A DNA stretch of 43,629 nt from an uncultured Clostridium sp. (GTDB lineage Bacteria > Bacillota > Clostridia > Christensenellales > Borkfalkiaceae): the NCBI GenBank assembly GCA_900555925.1, contig USMU01000005.1:1-43629 (forward strand), in the 5' to 3' direction. Position 1 is the stretch's first letter; the number at the start of each line of letters is the position of its first letter. Under the pieces are notes generated by a model. That model was not told the origin of the DNA. It saw nothing but the letters and a program-made list of their open reading frames with translations, and did no database searches. Both the position numbers and the translations under genes were made by a program. Shown in pieces: positions 1 to 8,864 of the stretch.

Positions 1-5
1 GTCTT

Positions 6-1166
6 TTATTTGCGTTTATGGAATACGGAACCGAAAAATTTCTTGATTCTGCCCTGCGGCTTTTCCTCTTTTTCCTCGGAAGGAGACGAAGGGGAAGATT
101 GTTCCGCTTCTTCCCGAAGCTGTTTTTCCTCCTCGCTTTCGAGATACAGGGTCTGTTCTTCGTCGAAAAATTCTTCTTCCGCGGTCGAGGCGTCTTCCGT
201 CTCCGGCTCTTCCGCGCCGTCGTAAAGCGCCCGAGAGTCCTCTTCGGAAAGCGCGGGCGGTTCCGCGCGCTTAAAAACGCGGCGGAAGCGGGAAAAGACG
301 GAACTCTTTTTTTCCGCGCCTTCCGAAGCCGCGATTTCGGAATCTGCGGGCGGGGCGGTTTCGGAACTTTGAGGAAGCTGCAAAATTTCGGAAGCGTCAT
401 CCGTTTCGGAATTTTCGGCCGACTGCTTTTTCCGCGCGGCGCGGAGCAATTGGTTCTCGATGCGAATGGATTGTTTCTGCTCGCGGCGGCGTTCTTTTTC
501 AAGCGCTTTTTCGGCGCTCTTTTGTGCTTCCCTGCGGAGTCGTTCTTCTTCCTTTTTGCGCTTTTGTTCGGCGCGGAAAGCCTCTACTTTCGCTTTCAGT
601 TTCAACTGATTTTTTGTGGGTTCCTTGGGAGGGGCGACTTCTTTTCCCGTCACTTTTTTGAAGAAATTCCCCACGGAACGGACGGGCTTCAACATGTTGT
701 CGAGATCCGCTTCGAGCCCTTCCAAAATAAAGTTGACGCGGTTTGTCAGGATTTTGATGAGAACTTCAAAAACGATCTGCAATATCCAGCCGACGATCAT
801 CAGCGCCGCGAGTATGACGGAAAGAGGCGTGACTTTTTCCACCGCGGTGCAGATGCCGTAAATCGTAAGGCCCAAAGTGAATAATTTGATGAGACGTTTC
901 GCCCATACATAAATTTTCGTACCCGCGTTTTTTACGTTTTTTCCTTCCGGGGTTTTCCCGCAGGAGGTCATCGTCAGAAAAAACACCGTATACGACACGG
1001 ACAGGACCAAAAGCACGATATTGGCCGCGAGATACCCCGCGCCCGCTATCAGAGTATAAATTAAGTAAATTATGTAAATGACTTGTGTGGCGACGTTGCG
1101 GATATAATCCGTCCTTTTCAGGTCGGTTATGGTCTGCTTGATCGCCATTTTCGTGTAATCCAGCAA
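6..1166 (-). CDS. Membrane protein with long charged C-terminal tail, function unknown
   Basis: I do not recognise this family. The N-terminal ~150 residues carry hydrophobic segments (two close together around YIIYLIYTLIAGAGYLA and IVLLVLSVSYTVFFL, then a second pair around FTLGLTIYGICTA and VILAALMIVGWILQIVF), so it is probably an inner-membrane protein. The second half is highly charged: a Lys/Arg/Glu-rich stretch likely to form a coiled coil (runs such as EEERLRREAQK), then an acidic region, ending in a basic tail (FFGSVFHKRK). The reading frame stays open upstream to a TTG at 1235, but a promoter (-10 at 1229-1224) lies inside that extension. The start must therefore be downstream: I chose the TTG at 1166, which has GGGAG about 8 nt before it; the ATG at 1148 is the alternative. 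About 386 residues. It is divergent from the DUF697-like gene. Confidence 0.6.
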   Translation of the reverse strand: MLDYTKMAIKQTITDLKRTDYIRNVATQVIYIIYLIYTLIAGAGYLAANIVLLVLSVSYTVFFLTMTSCGKTPEGKNVKNAGTKIYVWAKRLIKLFTLGLTIYGICTAVEKVTPLSVILAALMIVGWILQIVFEVLIKILTNRVNFILEGLEADLDNMLKPVRSVGNFFKKVTGKEVAPPKEPTKNQLKLKAKVEAFRAEQKRKKEEERLRREAQKSAEKALEKERRREQKQSIRIENQLLRAARKKQSAENSETDDASEILQLPQSSETAPPADSEIAASEGAEKKSSVFSRFRRVFKRAEPPALSEEDSRALYDGAEEPETEDASTAEEEFFDEEQTLYLESEEEKQLREEAEQSSPSSPSEEKEEKPQGRIKKFFGSVFHKRK

Positions 1167-1223
1167 AACGGCAACTCCCGAAAGGCGTATGGATTTGTAA
1201 AAGAGCGCCTTTCCTTTCTTTTC

Positions 1224-1251
1224 ATTATACACCAAAACGGCGGAAAATCAA
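1224..1251 (-). promoter_or_regulatory. Sigma-A promoter of the leftmost membrane protein gene
   Basis: On the minus strand TTGATT (1251-1246) is separated by 16 nt from a perfect TATAAT (1229-1224). Its predicted start site near 1217 excludes the upstream TTG at 1235 as the translation start. Confidence 0.6.
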
Positions 1252-1333
1252 ACCAAATATAAGAGGAAATATTTTCTTTTTTGTCAAAAATCCTTTCAAA
1301 AAGCCCGATTTGGGCAGGAAGAGCTTCGGGCGC

Positions 1334-1362
1334 TTGATTTTTTGCCGCACCTATGGTACAAT
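1334..1362 (+). promoter_or_regulatory. Sigma-A promoter of the DUF697-like gene
   Basis: TTGATT (1334-1339), 17-nt spacer, TACAAT (1357-1362). It lies about 33 nt before the start codon at 1396 and probably drives the downstream rRNA methyltransferase gene as well. Confidence 0.6.
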
Positions 1363-1395
1363 GGTAACAAGCGAAACGGCAAATGAGGAAAACTT

Positions 1396-2463
1396 ATGAA
1401 AAGAAAAAAACGGGATAAAGAGAGCACGGAACTCGTCGCCGAGCCGAAAGCCGGGCGCTACGCAAAGGCGACGCAGGAGGATGCGGCGGGATTCGCCGAT
1501 TCCATGTCCGACGCGTTCAAACAGAGCAACGAAAAGAAATATTTTATGCTCCTGATCGTGGCGGCCGTCATCATCGTCATTCTGGTGGCGGGGGCTCTGT
1601 CCGACATCCTTACTCTCTGTTTCAATATCAATCGTTGGTTCGGATATACCATGGTAGCACTCACGGCGATTCTGATCGCCTTTTTCGTCGTGCGGCCGCT
1701 GGTCAAGGTCCTCGGCGCGAGATTTTTTATCACGGACGTCACTTCCGATAAATGCGATGCGGCGAAACGCAGAAATTACCGCGCCATGAAAGATATTTCC
1801 CGCGCACTCGTCGAGTACAACACTTCGCCGAGAAATGCGAAGTTTCGATATATTTCTTCCGAAAATACCGATAAGCTGACTGCCGCCGTGGAAAGCGGGG
1901 ATAAAGTCGCGCTGAAAGCGACGCTCAAACAGATTTATGCCACGGACGTGGCTTCCTGCGCCAATTCGTTGATCTGGAAGAGCGCCGGAAGAGCGTTTCT
2001 CACGACGTCCATTTCTCAAAACGACAAAATAGACGCGCTTTCCGTGCTGCTCGTCAATCTTTCTTTGGTCAAGCAGATTGTCGGCGTGTACGGTTATCGT
2101 CCTTCGTTTGCCAAGCTGTTTAAGATTTATACCGCCGTTCTCCGCAATTCCCTCATTGCCTACGGCATGCAGAACGTCAACTGGTTCAACGTATTCGGGA
2201 AATTTTTTACGGGAATCGCGCGCAAGATTCCCTTCCTCGACACGATCGTGGACAGCGCCGTGCAGGGGACCGTCAGCGCGTTTTTGACCGTTCTCGTCGG
2301 CTATAAGACGAAAAAATATCTCTGCTCCGATTACAAAAAACAGGAAAAATTGGACATCGACATGAAAGACGCGGTGGACGTGGGCGACGACGAAGTGAAA
2401 ATCGCGTCCGCATGGGCGAAAAAAATCCAGCGGGAAAACGACGAGAAGGTCGCGGCGGAATAA
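1396..2463 (+). CDS. DUF697/YcjF-like membrane protein
   Basis: A 355-residue membrane protein. Residues 1-48 are charged and cytoplasmic, two hydrophobic helices follow at about 50-68 and 82-103, and a soluble helical domain occupies about 115-330. The C-terminal part (SISQNDKIDALSVLLVN, KQIVGVYGYRPS, then a hydrophobic stretch near 275-295) resembles the DUF697 domain of the YcjF/TIM44-like group, in which residues after AxSISP..D pack near the membrane. DUF697 is often found attached to or next to GTPases; no GTPase is adjacent here. The ATG is preceded by GAGG 7 nt upstream. The stop is 15 nt before the methyltransferase gene, so the two are probably co-transcribed. The biological role is unknown. 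Confidence 0.7.
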   Translation: MKRKKRDKESTELVAEPKAGRYAKATQEDAAGFADSMSDAFKQSNEKKYFMLLIVAAVIIVILVAGALSDILTLCFNINRWFGYTMVALTAILIAFFVVRPLVKVLGARFFITDVTSDKCDAAKRRNYRAMKDISRALVEYNTSPRNAKFRYISSENTDKLTAAVESGDKVALKATLKQIYATDVASCANSLIWKSAGRAFLTTSISQNDKIDALSVLLVNLSLVKQIVGVYGYRPSFAKLFKIYTAVLRNSLIAYGMQNVNWFNVFGKFFTGIARKIPFLDTIVDSAVQGTVSAFLTVLVGYKTKKYLCSDYKKQEKLDIDMKDAVDVGDDEVKIASAWAKKIQRENDEKVAAE

Positions 2464-2478
2464 AAGGAGCTTTCGGAT

Positions 2479-3633
2479 ATGCAGTTATTGATTCCCGTCG
2501 CGGCGGGCTTGGAAGGAGTGGTAAAAAAACAGCTCCTTTCCCTCGGATACGGCAAGGCGCCCGCCGAAAACGGCAGAATAGAACTCGCGGGGGACTGGGC
2601 GGACGTGGCGAGGCTCAACGTCTTTCTGAGAAGCGGGGAGCGCGTCCTTATCAAGCTGAAAGAATTTCCCGCAGAGACCTTTGACGAGCTGTACGATAAT
2701 TTCTATTCCGTCCCTTGGGAGGAATGGCTGGCGCTGGATTCCAAAATCCTCATGGACGGTAAGAGCGTTTCAAGCCGTCTCGCCGCGGTCAAAGCCGCGG
2801 GCGGCGTCGCAAAAAAGGCCATCGTCCGCCGTTTGGCGGATAAAAAGCGTTCGGGCAGAAAGACTTTGAGCGAGACGGGCGCCCGTTCCGTCGTCGGATT
2901 CTCTATTTATAAAGACCGCGTCACGGTCACATTGGATACTTCGGGCGACGGACTTCATAAACGCGGGTACCGTTCCTTGGCTTATACCGCGCCGCTGAAA
3001 GAGACCTTGGCGGCGGCGATCATCGATTTGTCTTTTTATCGTCCCGAAACGGATAGCGAAAAACCGTTTGCGGACGTGTTCTGCGGGAGCGGGACGCTGC
3101 CGATCGAAGCGGCGATGAAGGCGCTTCGGATTGCGCCCGGTGCGGAACGCGATTTTGATTTCAGACATTGGGAATGTGCGCCGGACGGAATTTTTGAACG
3201 GGCCAGGGAAGAAGCGAAGGACAAGGAATTGCGCGGCAGGCGGGTGTGTATCCGCGGGGCGGATATTTCCTCCGAGGCGATTTCCATCGCAAAATTTCAC
3301 GCCCGCCGCGCCGGCGTCGGACATGCCGTGGATTTTTCCGTCGCGGATATGCGGCAGTTTCAAAGCTCTGCCCCCTGCGGCGTTATGATATGCAATCCGC
3401 CTTACGGGGAAAGATTGTCGGACATCGAGGAAGTGAAAACGCTCTGTCGGGATTTCGGAAAAATGTTCCGTGCTCTCCCCGATTGGAGCGCTTATATCCT
3501 TACCTCCTTTCCCGAGTTTGAAAGATATTTCGGAAAACGTTCGGACAGGAAAAAGAAACTTTTTAACGCCAATCTCGCCTGCGGACTGTATACCTATTTC
3601 GGACGGCGGCCCGAGGAAAGAGAAGAGTTTTAG
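2479..3633 (+). CDS. rlmL: THUMP-domain 23S rRNA N2-guanine methyltransferase (RlmL/YpsC type)
   Basis: A 384-residue SAM-dependent RNA methyltransferase of the RlmL N-terminal/YpsC class, expected to methylate the exocyclic amine of a guanine in 23S rRNA (G2445 in E. coli). An N-terminal ferredoxin-like/THUMP region (about 1-155) includes the family motif LHKRGYR (159-165). The Rossmann methyltransferase domain follows, with the SAM-binding motif DVFCGSG (199-205), an acidic motif at ADIS (261-264) and the catalytic motif NPPYGER (306-312), typical of N2-guanine or N6-adenine methylation. It is a stand-alone single-domain protein, as usual in Bacillota, not the two-domain RlmKL of enterobacteria. 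It sits 15 nt behind the DUF697-like gene, with AAGGAG before the ATG. Confidence 0.88.
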   Translation: MQLLIPVAAGLEGVVKKQLLSLGYGKAPAENGRIELAGDWADVARLNVFLRSGERVLIKLKEFPAETFDELYDNFYSVPWEEWLALDSKILMDGKSVSSRLAAVKAAGGVAKKAIVRRLADKKRSGRKTLSETGARSVVGFSIYKDRVTVTLDTSGDGLHKRGYRSLAYTAPLKETLAAAIIDLSFYRPETDSEKPFADVFCGSGTLPIEAAMKALRIAPGAERDFDFRHWECAPDGIFERAREEAKDKELRGRRVCIRGADISSEAISIAKFHARRAGVGHAVDFSVADMRQFQSSAPCGVMICNPPYGERLSDIEEVKTLCRDFGKMFRALPDWSAYILTSFPEFERYFGKRSDRKKKLFNANLACGLYTYFGRRPEEREEF

Positions 3634-3814
3634 ATATTCAACGGTAAAGAAAGCAGGCAAGCGAAGAGATTTACGGTGCGGAAGGCGCGGATTTTTCGGA
3701 AAAGTGCAGGGAAAAGATAAAGACGATAGAGACAAAAAGTCGAGGGCGGAGCGTTAAGACGGTCGAAGGCGGAGCGGAGAAAGCGATTAAGAAGGATAAA
3801 CGAAGGATTAAAAA

Positions 3815-4222
3815 ATGATAAAGTTATATTCGTTGACGGACGAAGATTACGAACTGATAAAGAAAGCGCGGGACATCATACGGATAAATTATGATCAAAA
3901 AAATTATAATCATACGGTAGGTTCGGCGCTTTTGGGAAAGAGCGGACGTATCTATGCGGGGATTAATTTGTATTCTCTGCACGGAGCCTGTGCGGAACAG
4001 GTCGCAATAGGCAGTGCCGTCGCACAGGGGGAAAGAGAGTTTGAAACGATCGTCGCGGTTCGCGGAAAAGAAGGCGAAGAAATTATTCCGCCGTGCGGGA
4101 ATTGCCGACAGATATTATGCGACTACATGCCTGAATGTAAAGTAATTCTTTCGATCGGGAGAGAAGAAAAAAAGATAAAAGCGAAGGATTTACTGCCGTT
4201 TTCCTATATTGTCGGGCAATAA
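3815..4222 (+). CDS. Cytidine deaminase-like zinc hydrolase
   Basis: A 135-residue member of the cytidine deaminase fold, about the length of tetrameric bacterial CDAs. The active site is visible: C59-A-E61 supplies one zinc ligand and the catalytic glutamate, and P-C94-G-N-C97 supplies the two other cysteine ligands. The expected reaction is hydrolytic deamination of cytidine or deoxycytidine in pyrimidine salvage. The GACAEQVAIGSA motif and the generally divergent sequence also recall blasticidin-S deaminase-like proteins, so the substrate is uncertain. A GAAGGA ribosome binding site lies before the ATG. It stands alone, 181 nt after the methyltransferase gene and 337 nt before glnN. Confidence 0.78.
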   Translation: MIKLYSLTDEDYELIKKARDIIRINYDQKNYNHTVGSALLGKSGRIYAGINLYSLHGACAEQVAIGSAVAQGEREFETIVAVRGKEGEEIIPPCGNCRQILCDYMPECKVILSIGREEKKIKAKDLLPFSYIVGQ

Positions 4223-4238
4223 AAAGCGGGACGCTTTT
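4222..4238 (+). terminator. Weak hairpin at the end of the deaminase gene
   Basis: AAAAGCG / GGA loop / CGCTTTT begins at the stop codon. The stem is short and AT-rich and no long T-tract follows, so termination is only plausible. Confidence 0.35.
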
Positions 4239-4331
4239 CATTCGGCCTGAAAACAGGGCGGACGGAGAAGAAAAAAGAAATATTTTCGGATCTTGGTTGT
4301 GTTTTCGAAATTATTGTACCGCTCAATCCGA

Positions 4332-4391
4332 GGAAAACAAGGAAAAAACGGATAAGGAAAGAATAATTTCCTCAATTATCCTTTGTTTTCC
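4332..4391. repeat. Nested inverted repeat upstream of glnN
   Basis: GGAAAACA (4332-4339) pairs with TGTTTTCC (4384-4391). Inside it GGATAA pairs with TTATCC and GAAA with TTTC, which could give a long interrupted stem-loop. It ends about 90 nt before the glnN -35 box. It may be an RNA element at the end of the deaminase transcript or a protein-binding site. Confidence 0.4.
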
Positions 4392-4483
4392 AAACCAAAA
4401 CGCGAAAAAAACGAATTTTTCAGAAGTTATTTGCCGTCTGTACGGTTTTTAGCGGTTTTTGTCAAAAGGCAGGGGAAATTCGA

Positions 4484-4512
4484 TTGACTTTTTCAGAGAG
4501 TTTTCCTATAAT
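4484..4512 (+). promoter_or_regulatory. Strong sigma-A promoter of glnN
   Basis: TTGACT (4484-4489), 17-nt spacer, TATAAT (4507-4512). The predicted start near 4519 gives a leader of about 40 nt containing AAGGAG (4542-4547) before the ATG at 4560. Confidence 0.8.
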
Positions 4513-4559
4513 TTTCTATGATATTATAAAGCGCTGCGGCGAAGGAGTCAATACATACT

Positions 4560-6641
4560 ATGAATATTCCGGAAATTTTCGGAGAAAACGTCTTTAACGA
4601 CGTCGTAATGAGAAGTTCTCTTCCCAAGGAAGTTTACAGATCGCTGAGAAAAACGATAGACGCGGGCGAGCCCATCGATATGTCTATCGCGGATACGGTG
4701 GCAAACGCCATGAAGGATTGGGCGGTTTCCAAGGGCGCCACGCACTACACCCATTGGTTCCAGCCCCTCACCAATCTGACCGCGGAAAAGCACGACAGCT
4801 TCATAGAACCCTGCGGCGGCGACGGCGTCATTATGCAGCTCACGGGGAAATCCCTGATCGTCGGAGAACCCGACGCTTCGTCTTTCCCTTCGGGAGGGTC
4901 GAGAGCTACTTGCGCCGCCCGCGGTTATACCGCTTGGGATCCCACTTCCCCCGCGTTCGTCAAAGAGGGAACGCTCTATATCCCGACCGTCTTTGTTTCC
5001 TATACGGGCGAGACGCTCGACAAAAAGGCGCCGCTGCTCAAATCCATGACCGCGCTCGACCGCGCGAGCAAACGCATTTTGAAACTGTTCGGAATCGACT
5101 GCAAAAAGGTCTCCACCACGGTCGGCCCCGAACAGGAATATTTCCTCATCGACAAGGAAGTGTATGAAAAGAGAGAAGATCTCGTTCTGACGGGCAGAAC
5201 GCTGTTCGGCGCGCCCGCGCCGAGGGGACAGGAGCTCGAAGACCACTATTTCGGCGTCCTCAAACCCCGCATTTCCGAGTTCATGCACGACCTCGACAAA
5301 ACGCTGTGGTCTTACGGCATTCTCGCAAAAACCGAACATAACGAAGTCGCGCCCGCTCAGCACGAGCTCGCGCCCATCTTCAATACCACGAATGTTTCCG
5401 TGGACAATAATCAGCTGACGATGGAACTCATGAAGAAGGTCGCGCAAAAGCACGGCATGGCCTGCCTTTTGCACGAGAAACCCTTCGAGGGAATCAACGG
5501 TTCGGGAAAACACAACAATTGGTCGCTTTCCACGGAATCGGGACTCAATCTTTTAGACCCCGGCGATCACCCCGAGGGGAACACGCTGTTCATGCTGGTT
5601 CTCGCCTGCGTCATCGCGGCGGTCGATAACTATCAGGGGATCCTGCGCGCGTGTATCGCCTCTGCGGGCAACGACCATCGTTTGGGAGCGGACGAAGCTC
5701 CGCCCGCGATCATTTCCGTATATCTCGGAGACCAGCTCGGCGCTCTGGTGGACAGCATCGTGAACGGCAAGGATTACGTTCCCTACGCGCCCGTCAAAGG
5801 CTCGATCGGCGTCCCCGAATCGCCTATCTTCCCCATCGATTCCACGGACAGAAACCGCACTTCTCCGTTTGCGTTTACGGGAAATAAGTTTGAATTCCGC
5901 ATGCTGGGGTCTTCCGCTTCCGTCGCAGATCCCAACATCGTCCTCAATACCATTGTCGCGGAGAGCTTTACACAGGCGGCCGAGAAACTGGAAAACTCCA
6001 ATAATTTCATTAAGGACTGCAAGGCCTATACCGAAAAATTACTGAAAGCGCATTACCGCGTCATCTTCAATTATAACGGTTACGGCCCCGAATGGGAGCC
6101 GGAAGCGGAGCGCAGGGGACTGCTCAACAACAAAAATACCGCGGACGCCGTACCCGAATTTTTCAAGAACGAAAACATCGAAGTCTTTGTAAGACAGGGC
6201 GTGTATACGAAATCGGAAGCGATTGCGCGGGCGAATATCCAGCTCGAAAACTATATCAAAACCATTCGGATAGAGGCTTTGACGATGATCGACATGGCAA
6301 GAGGACAGATTTATCCCGCCGTGTCCGCTTATATCAGAGAGCTGTGCGAATCTTTGAGCTCCAAAAAGGCACTGTTCGATTCCCTGCCCTGCACGGCTGA
6401 AATTTCTCTCATCAAGACCTTGGCTACGGCGAACGAGAAGATGCTGGACGGCGTGAATAAGTTGGAGGCAGACTTGGCGGATATGCCCGAAGGCGAAAAA
6501 GAGGGCTCGCAGAGAATGGCGCACGTCGTCGTACCCGATATGGAAGCGATTCGCGTATATGCCGACAAAATGGAAAAACTCTGCGCCAAAGACCGCTGGC
6601 CCTTCCCGACCTATACCGATATTTTATTCAGTGTAAAATAA
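4560..6641 (+). CDS. glnN: Glutamine synthetase type III
   Basis: A 693-residue GSIII enzyme, close to the usual ~700 residues of this dodecameric class and much longer than GSI. It makes glutamine from glutamate, ammonia and ATP in the cytoplasm, the main entry point of nitrogen. Visible family features are the N-terminal GSIII-specific region, GEPDASSFPSGG (102-113), the catalytic/metal-binding stretch GPEQEYFLID (189-198), the KHNNWSLST signature shared by glutamine synthetases, and NDHRLGADEAPPA. GSIII is common in Bacteroidota and anaerobic Bacillota. It is a single-gene transcription unit with a strong promoter and a strong bidirectional terminator. No PII, GlnR or riboswitch signature was recognised, so nitrogen control is not visible here. 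Confidence 0.95.
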   Translation: MNIPEIFGENVFNDVVMRSSLPKEVYRSLRKTIDAGEPIDMSIADTVANAMKDWAVSKGATHYTHWFQPLTNLTAEKHDSFIEPCGGDGVIMQLTGKSLIVGEPDASSFPSGGSRATCAARGYTAWDPTSPAFVKEGTLYIPTVFVSYTGETLDKKAPLLKSMTALDRASKRILKLFGIDCKKVSTTVGPEQEYFLIDKEVYEKREDLVLTGRTLFGAPAPRGQELEDHYFGVLKPRISEFMHDLDKTLWSYGILAKTEHNEVAPAQHELAPIFNTTNVSVDNNQLTMELMKKVAQKHGMACLLHEKPFEGINGSGKHNNWSLSTESGLNLLDPGDHPEGNTLFMLVLACVIAAVDNYQGILRACIASAGNDHRLGADEAPPAIISVYLGDQLGALVDSIVNGKDYVPYAPVKGSIGVPESPIFPIDSTDRNRTSPFAFTGNKFEFRMLGSSASVADPNIVLNTIVAESFTQAAEKLENSNNFIKDCKAYTEKLLKAHYRVIFNYNGYGPEWEPEAERRGLLNNKNTADAVPEFFKNENIEVFVRQGVYTKSEAIARANIQLENYIKTIRIEALTMIDMARGQIYPAVSAYIRELCESLSSKKALFDSLPCTAEISLIKTLATANEKMLDGVNKLEADLADMPEGEKEGSQRMAHVVVPDMEAIRVYADKMEKLCAKDRWPFPTYTDILFSVK

Positions 6642-6657
6642 GAAGAGAGCTTCAAAC

Positions 6658-6699
6658 AAAAACTTCCGGGAAAGCAATTCGCTTTCCCGGAAGTTTTTT
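6658..6699. terminator. Bidirectional intrinsic terminator between glnN and the zinc-ribbon gene
   Basis: An 18-bp perfect stem (6658-6675 with 6681-6698) around the loop AATTC. A-runs on the left and T-runs on the right make it usable by both convergent genes. Confidence 0.92.
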
Positions 6700-6725
6700 G
6701 TCCGACGTTTCAGAGACGGATAAAA

Positions 6726-8531
6726 TTAAAATTCCCTGCTTTCCTTCTCTTCCGATATTTCCTCGGACTCGGAAGGGGAGGATTTTTTCTTTTCAAGAAA
6801 TTTGAATACGAGCCGCTGAATAAATTCCGCGGCGACGAGGACGACGGAAGCAACCAGAAGCCCCGATACTCCCGCCGTATATTGGAATTTCGGAAAACCT
6901 TCGAGCGTATTCGTGACGAGTGCCGAATAGGCGATGACGAGTCCCAAAAGTACGACGATAAACACGATTTCCAAGATTCCGTAAACGAGTTTTGCTTCGC
7001 GGTCGGACGTGAGAGCCTTGATTCTGTCAGTGACGGACAGCACCAAAGTTACGACGACGGCTCCGACGAGAAGATAAATGAGTATTCCCAGCGCCGCGAG
7101 CAGGTTTTCTATTTCTACCTGTCCGATGATTCCCATAAGGGAAGGGGAAAGCTGGAAGATTACCTTATCGCCGTAAACGGCGGAGGTTCCCGCGCCCGAA
7201 AAGACGGAATTGAAATAGGATTCCGCGGAACCTATAAGTTCGGGATTTAATTCCGCCAGCTTCAGGGAATTCCATGCGGAGGCCAGCATAGATGCGTTGT
7301 ATCCCGCGTGGAATTTGGCGGCTTCCTCGTAAGAACAGGTGACGCTCAAAAGAGATGAACCCATGAAGCACAGCACGAGGACGGCCAAGACCGTTCCGAC
7401 GGCGGCAGATATGTAACGGGGAAGTTTTTGTTTGGAAAAACGCAGCTCGCCCGAAAAGATCCGATACCCCGTTTCGACGGCAAAGCAAAGGAGTGCAAAT
7501 ACAAGGAAAGTAATAATTCCGAAGCCGAGACTGCCTCCAAGGGCAATATAGCCGAATACGGCGGCGCCAAGCGCAGCGGCTAAGGCGAACGCGCATACCG
7601 ACAGATTCGCTTTTGATTTTTTACCTTTCAGGGTATTGATAAAATCGACGAGCGATGTGATGAAGAATGCAAAGGAAAGCCCGATATACAGGAGCGAAAG
7701 CGCCGCACAGAACCAAAGCTCCATAGTCGCGGACGGGGTGTTCTCCGCCACGGTCTTTGAAGAAATGAGTTTCAGAACATTATAATCTTCGATGATTCGT
7801 TCGAAAATTTCTATCGCGCGCATCGCGTCCGAAACAGAGGCATCTCCCGCCGTAAGCCGATCAAAGACTTTCAGATCCTGCTTGGAAAGATGATCTTTGA
7901 AATACAGGGCAAAATCTTTGACGAGCGCTTCTTCCGTCATCGGATCGATCCGATAGAAAGCGCCCTCGATAAAGTCGATCGTCGAAACGTTTGCTTCAAT
8001 GAGTTCCATGGTCACTCCCGTGCCCATATCCATGTCCCCGAGATCCATATCTTCTGTATTTATCTTGGCAACGCTCATGAAAGACATGATGAACATGACG
8101 AGGGCAAACGCCATAATTAAGGACGCACGGGTAATATCCAGCGCACGCGAAAGGAGACTTTTACAGATTCTCCTTTTCTTGGGCGCAGCCTTGGGTGGCT
8201 TTTTTTCGACAGGCGCGGGAGCGTTCGATCGAGCATACACACCTTGGGAACGAACGGAGTAGGGATTGGGCGCGCGGCCTTTTTCAACGGGAAGAGCTTT
8301 CAAGGGCGCGCCGCAGAGTTCGCAAAAAGCGGCGGTTCCGTCGTTTTCGGCATTGCATTTCGGGCAATTTACCTTTCCGTCCAAGCGCGTTCCGCATTGA
8401 GGACAGTAGATTTCTTCTTCTCCCACTTCGGCGTCGCATTTCGGACAGTGCTTTTCGAGGCTCTTTCCGCATTTTACGCAGAATTTTGCGGTATCTTTAT
8501 TTTCATGACCGCAAAAGTGACAACTTTTCAT
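6726..8531 (-). CDS. Triple zinc-ribbon polytopic membrane protein, function unknown
   Basis: A 601-residue protein of unknown function. The first ~75 residues hold three zinc ribbons in series, each with two CxxC pairs: C4/C7/C18/C21, C29/C32/C43/C46 and C56/C59/C70/C73. A low-complexity Pro/Lys linker (about 80-125) leads to a membrane part with roughly eight hydrophobic helices, one near 133-152 and the others spread between about 270 and 580, with a soluble loop of about 110 residues after the first. The tail is Ser/Glu/Lys-rich. N-terminal zinc ribbons joined to transmembrane helices are common in uncharacterised Bacillota proteins, so the architecture gives no specific role. It has its own consensus promoter and GGGAG 6 nt before the ATG, and is monocistronic and convergent with glnN. 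Confidence 0.75.
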   Translation of the reverse strand: MKSCHFCGHENKDTAKFCVKCGKSLEKHCPKCDAEVGEEEIYCPQCGTRLDGKVNCPKCNAENDGTAAFCELCGAPLKALPVEKGRAPNPYSVRSQGVYARSNAPAPVEKKPPKAAPKKRRICKSLLSRALDITRASLIMAFALVMFIMSFMSVAKINTEDMDLGDMDMGTGVTMELIEANVSTIDFIEGAFYRIDPMTEEALVKDFALYFKDHLSKQDLKVFDRLTAGDASVSDAMRAIEIFERIIEDYNVLKLISSKTVAENTPSATMELWFCAALSLLYIGLSFAFFITSLVDFINTLKGKKSKANLSVCAFALAAALGAAVFGYIALGGSLGFGIITFLVFALLCFAVETGYRIFSGELRFSKQKLPRYISAAVGTVLAVLVLCFMGSSLLSVTCSYEEAAKFHAGYNASMLASAWNSLKLAELNPELIGSAESYFNSVFSGAGTSAVYGDKVIFQLSPSLMGIIGQVEIENLLAALGILIYLLVGAVVVTLVLSVTDRIKALTSDREAKLVYGILEIVFIVVLLGLVIAYSALVTNTLEGFPKFQYTAGVSGLLVASVVLVAAEFIQRLVFKFLEKKKSSPSESEEISEEKESREF

Positions 8532-8564
8532 TCTTTTTCTCCCTTTTATTGTTTTCTATGATAC

Positions 8565-8593
8565 ATTATAATATACTTATGGGGGTTTGTCAA
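8565..8593 (-). promoter_or_regulatory. Perfect consensus sigma-A promoter of the zinc-ribbon membrane gene
   Basis: On the minus strand TTGACA (8593-8588), 17-nt spacer, TATAAT (8570-8565), about 33 nt before the start codon. Both hexamers match consensus. Confidence 0.88.
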
Positions 8594-8654
8594 TACCTTG
8601 TTTTATAAATCATTTATCTTTTTCGATTTTTGCGAAATGGGAAGGCAAAAAGAA

Positions 8655-8678
8655 AAGCGGTCCCATAAGGGACCGCTT
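8655..8678 (-). terminator. Intrinsic terminator of the rubredoxin gene
   Basis: A 10-bp GC-rich stem (8655-8664 with 8669-8678) with a four-base loop. On the minus strand it is followed by a T-rich run, about 30 nt after the rubredoxin stop. Confidence 0.85.
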
Positions 8679-8705
8679 AAAGCCATTACAAACGACGACT
8701 TTTCA

Positions 8706-8864
8706 TTATTCTGCCTTTTCAAACATGTCTTTGGCGACGCCGCAAAGCGGGCAGGTGAAGTCGTCGGGAATGTCTTCCCACTTGGTTCCGGGCGCGATGC
8801 CTTTTTCGGGATCGCCCTTTTCCTCGTCGTATTCCCAGCCGCAGACAGAGCAAACGTATTTCAT
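8706..8864 (-). CDS. rub: Rubredoxin
   Basis: A 52-residue rubredoxin, the canonical length. Iron is bound by four cysteines in two knuckles: C5-x-x-C8 (CSVCGWEYD) and C38-x-x-C41 ([11 protein letters not shown]). The family core [15 protein letters not shown] is intact. It carries single electrons to partners such as superoxide reductase, rubrerythrin or flavodiiron proteins. An upstream in-frame start at 8945 is rejected because GGAGGT lies 7 nt before the ATG at 8864 and the family begins exactly there. The gene is monocistronic with its own promoter and terminator. A small CGGAA-GAAA-TTCCG hairpin (about 8882-8895) sits in its leader just ahead of the ribosome binding site. Confidence 0.95.
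   Translation of the reverse strand: MKYVCSVCGWEYDEEKGDPEKGIAPGTKWEDIPDDFTCPLCGVAKDMFEKAE

Larger units (their letters stand above)
4223..4559 (+). other. Intergenic region upstream of glnN
   Basis: 337 nt without a credible gene. It holds the weak hairpin after the deaminase gene, a nested inverted repeat at 4332-4391, and the glnN promoter (4484-4512). Nothing coding is seen. Confidence 0.6.

Noticed and set aside
18..884. A 288-codon plus-strand open frame at the left edge
   Set aside because: Its Phe/Arg-rich translation is the shadow of the Lys/Glu-rich tail of the minus-strand membrane protein.
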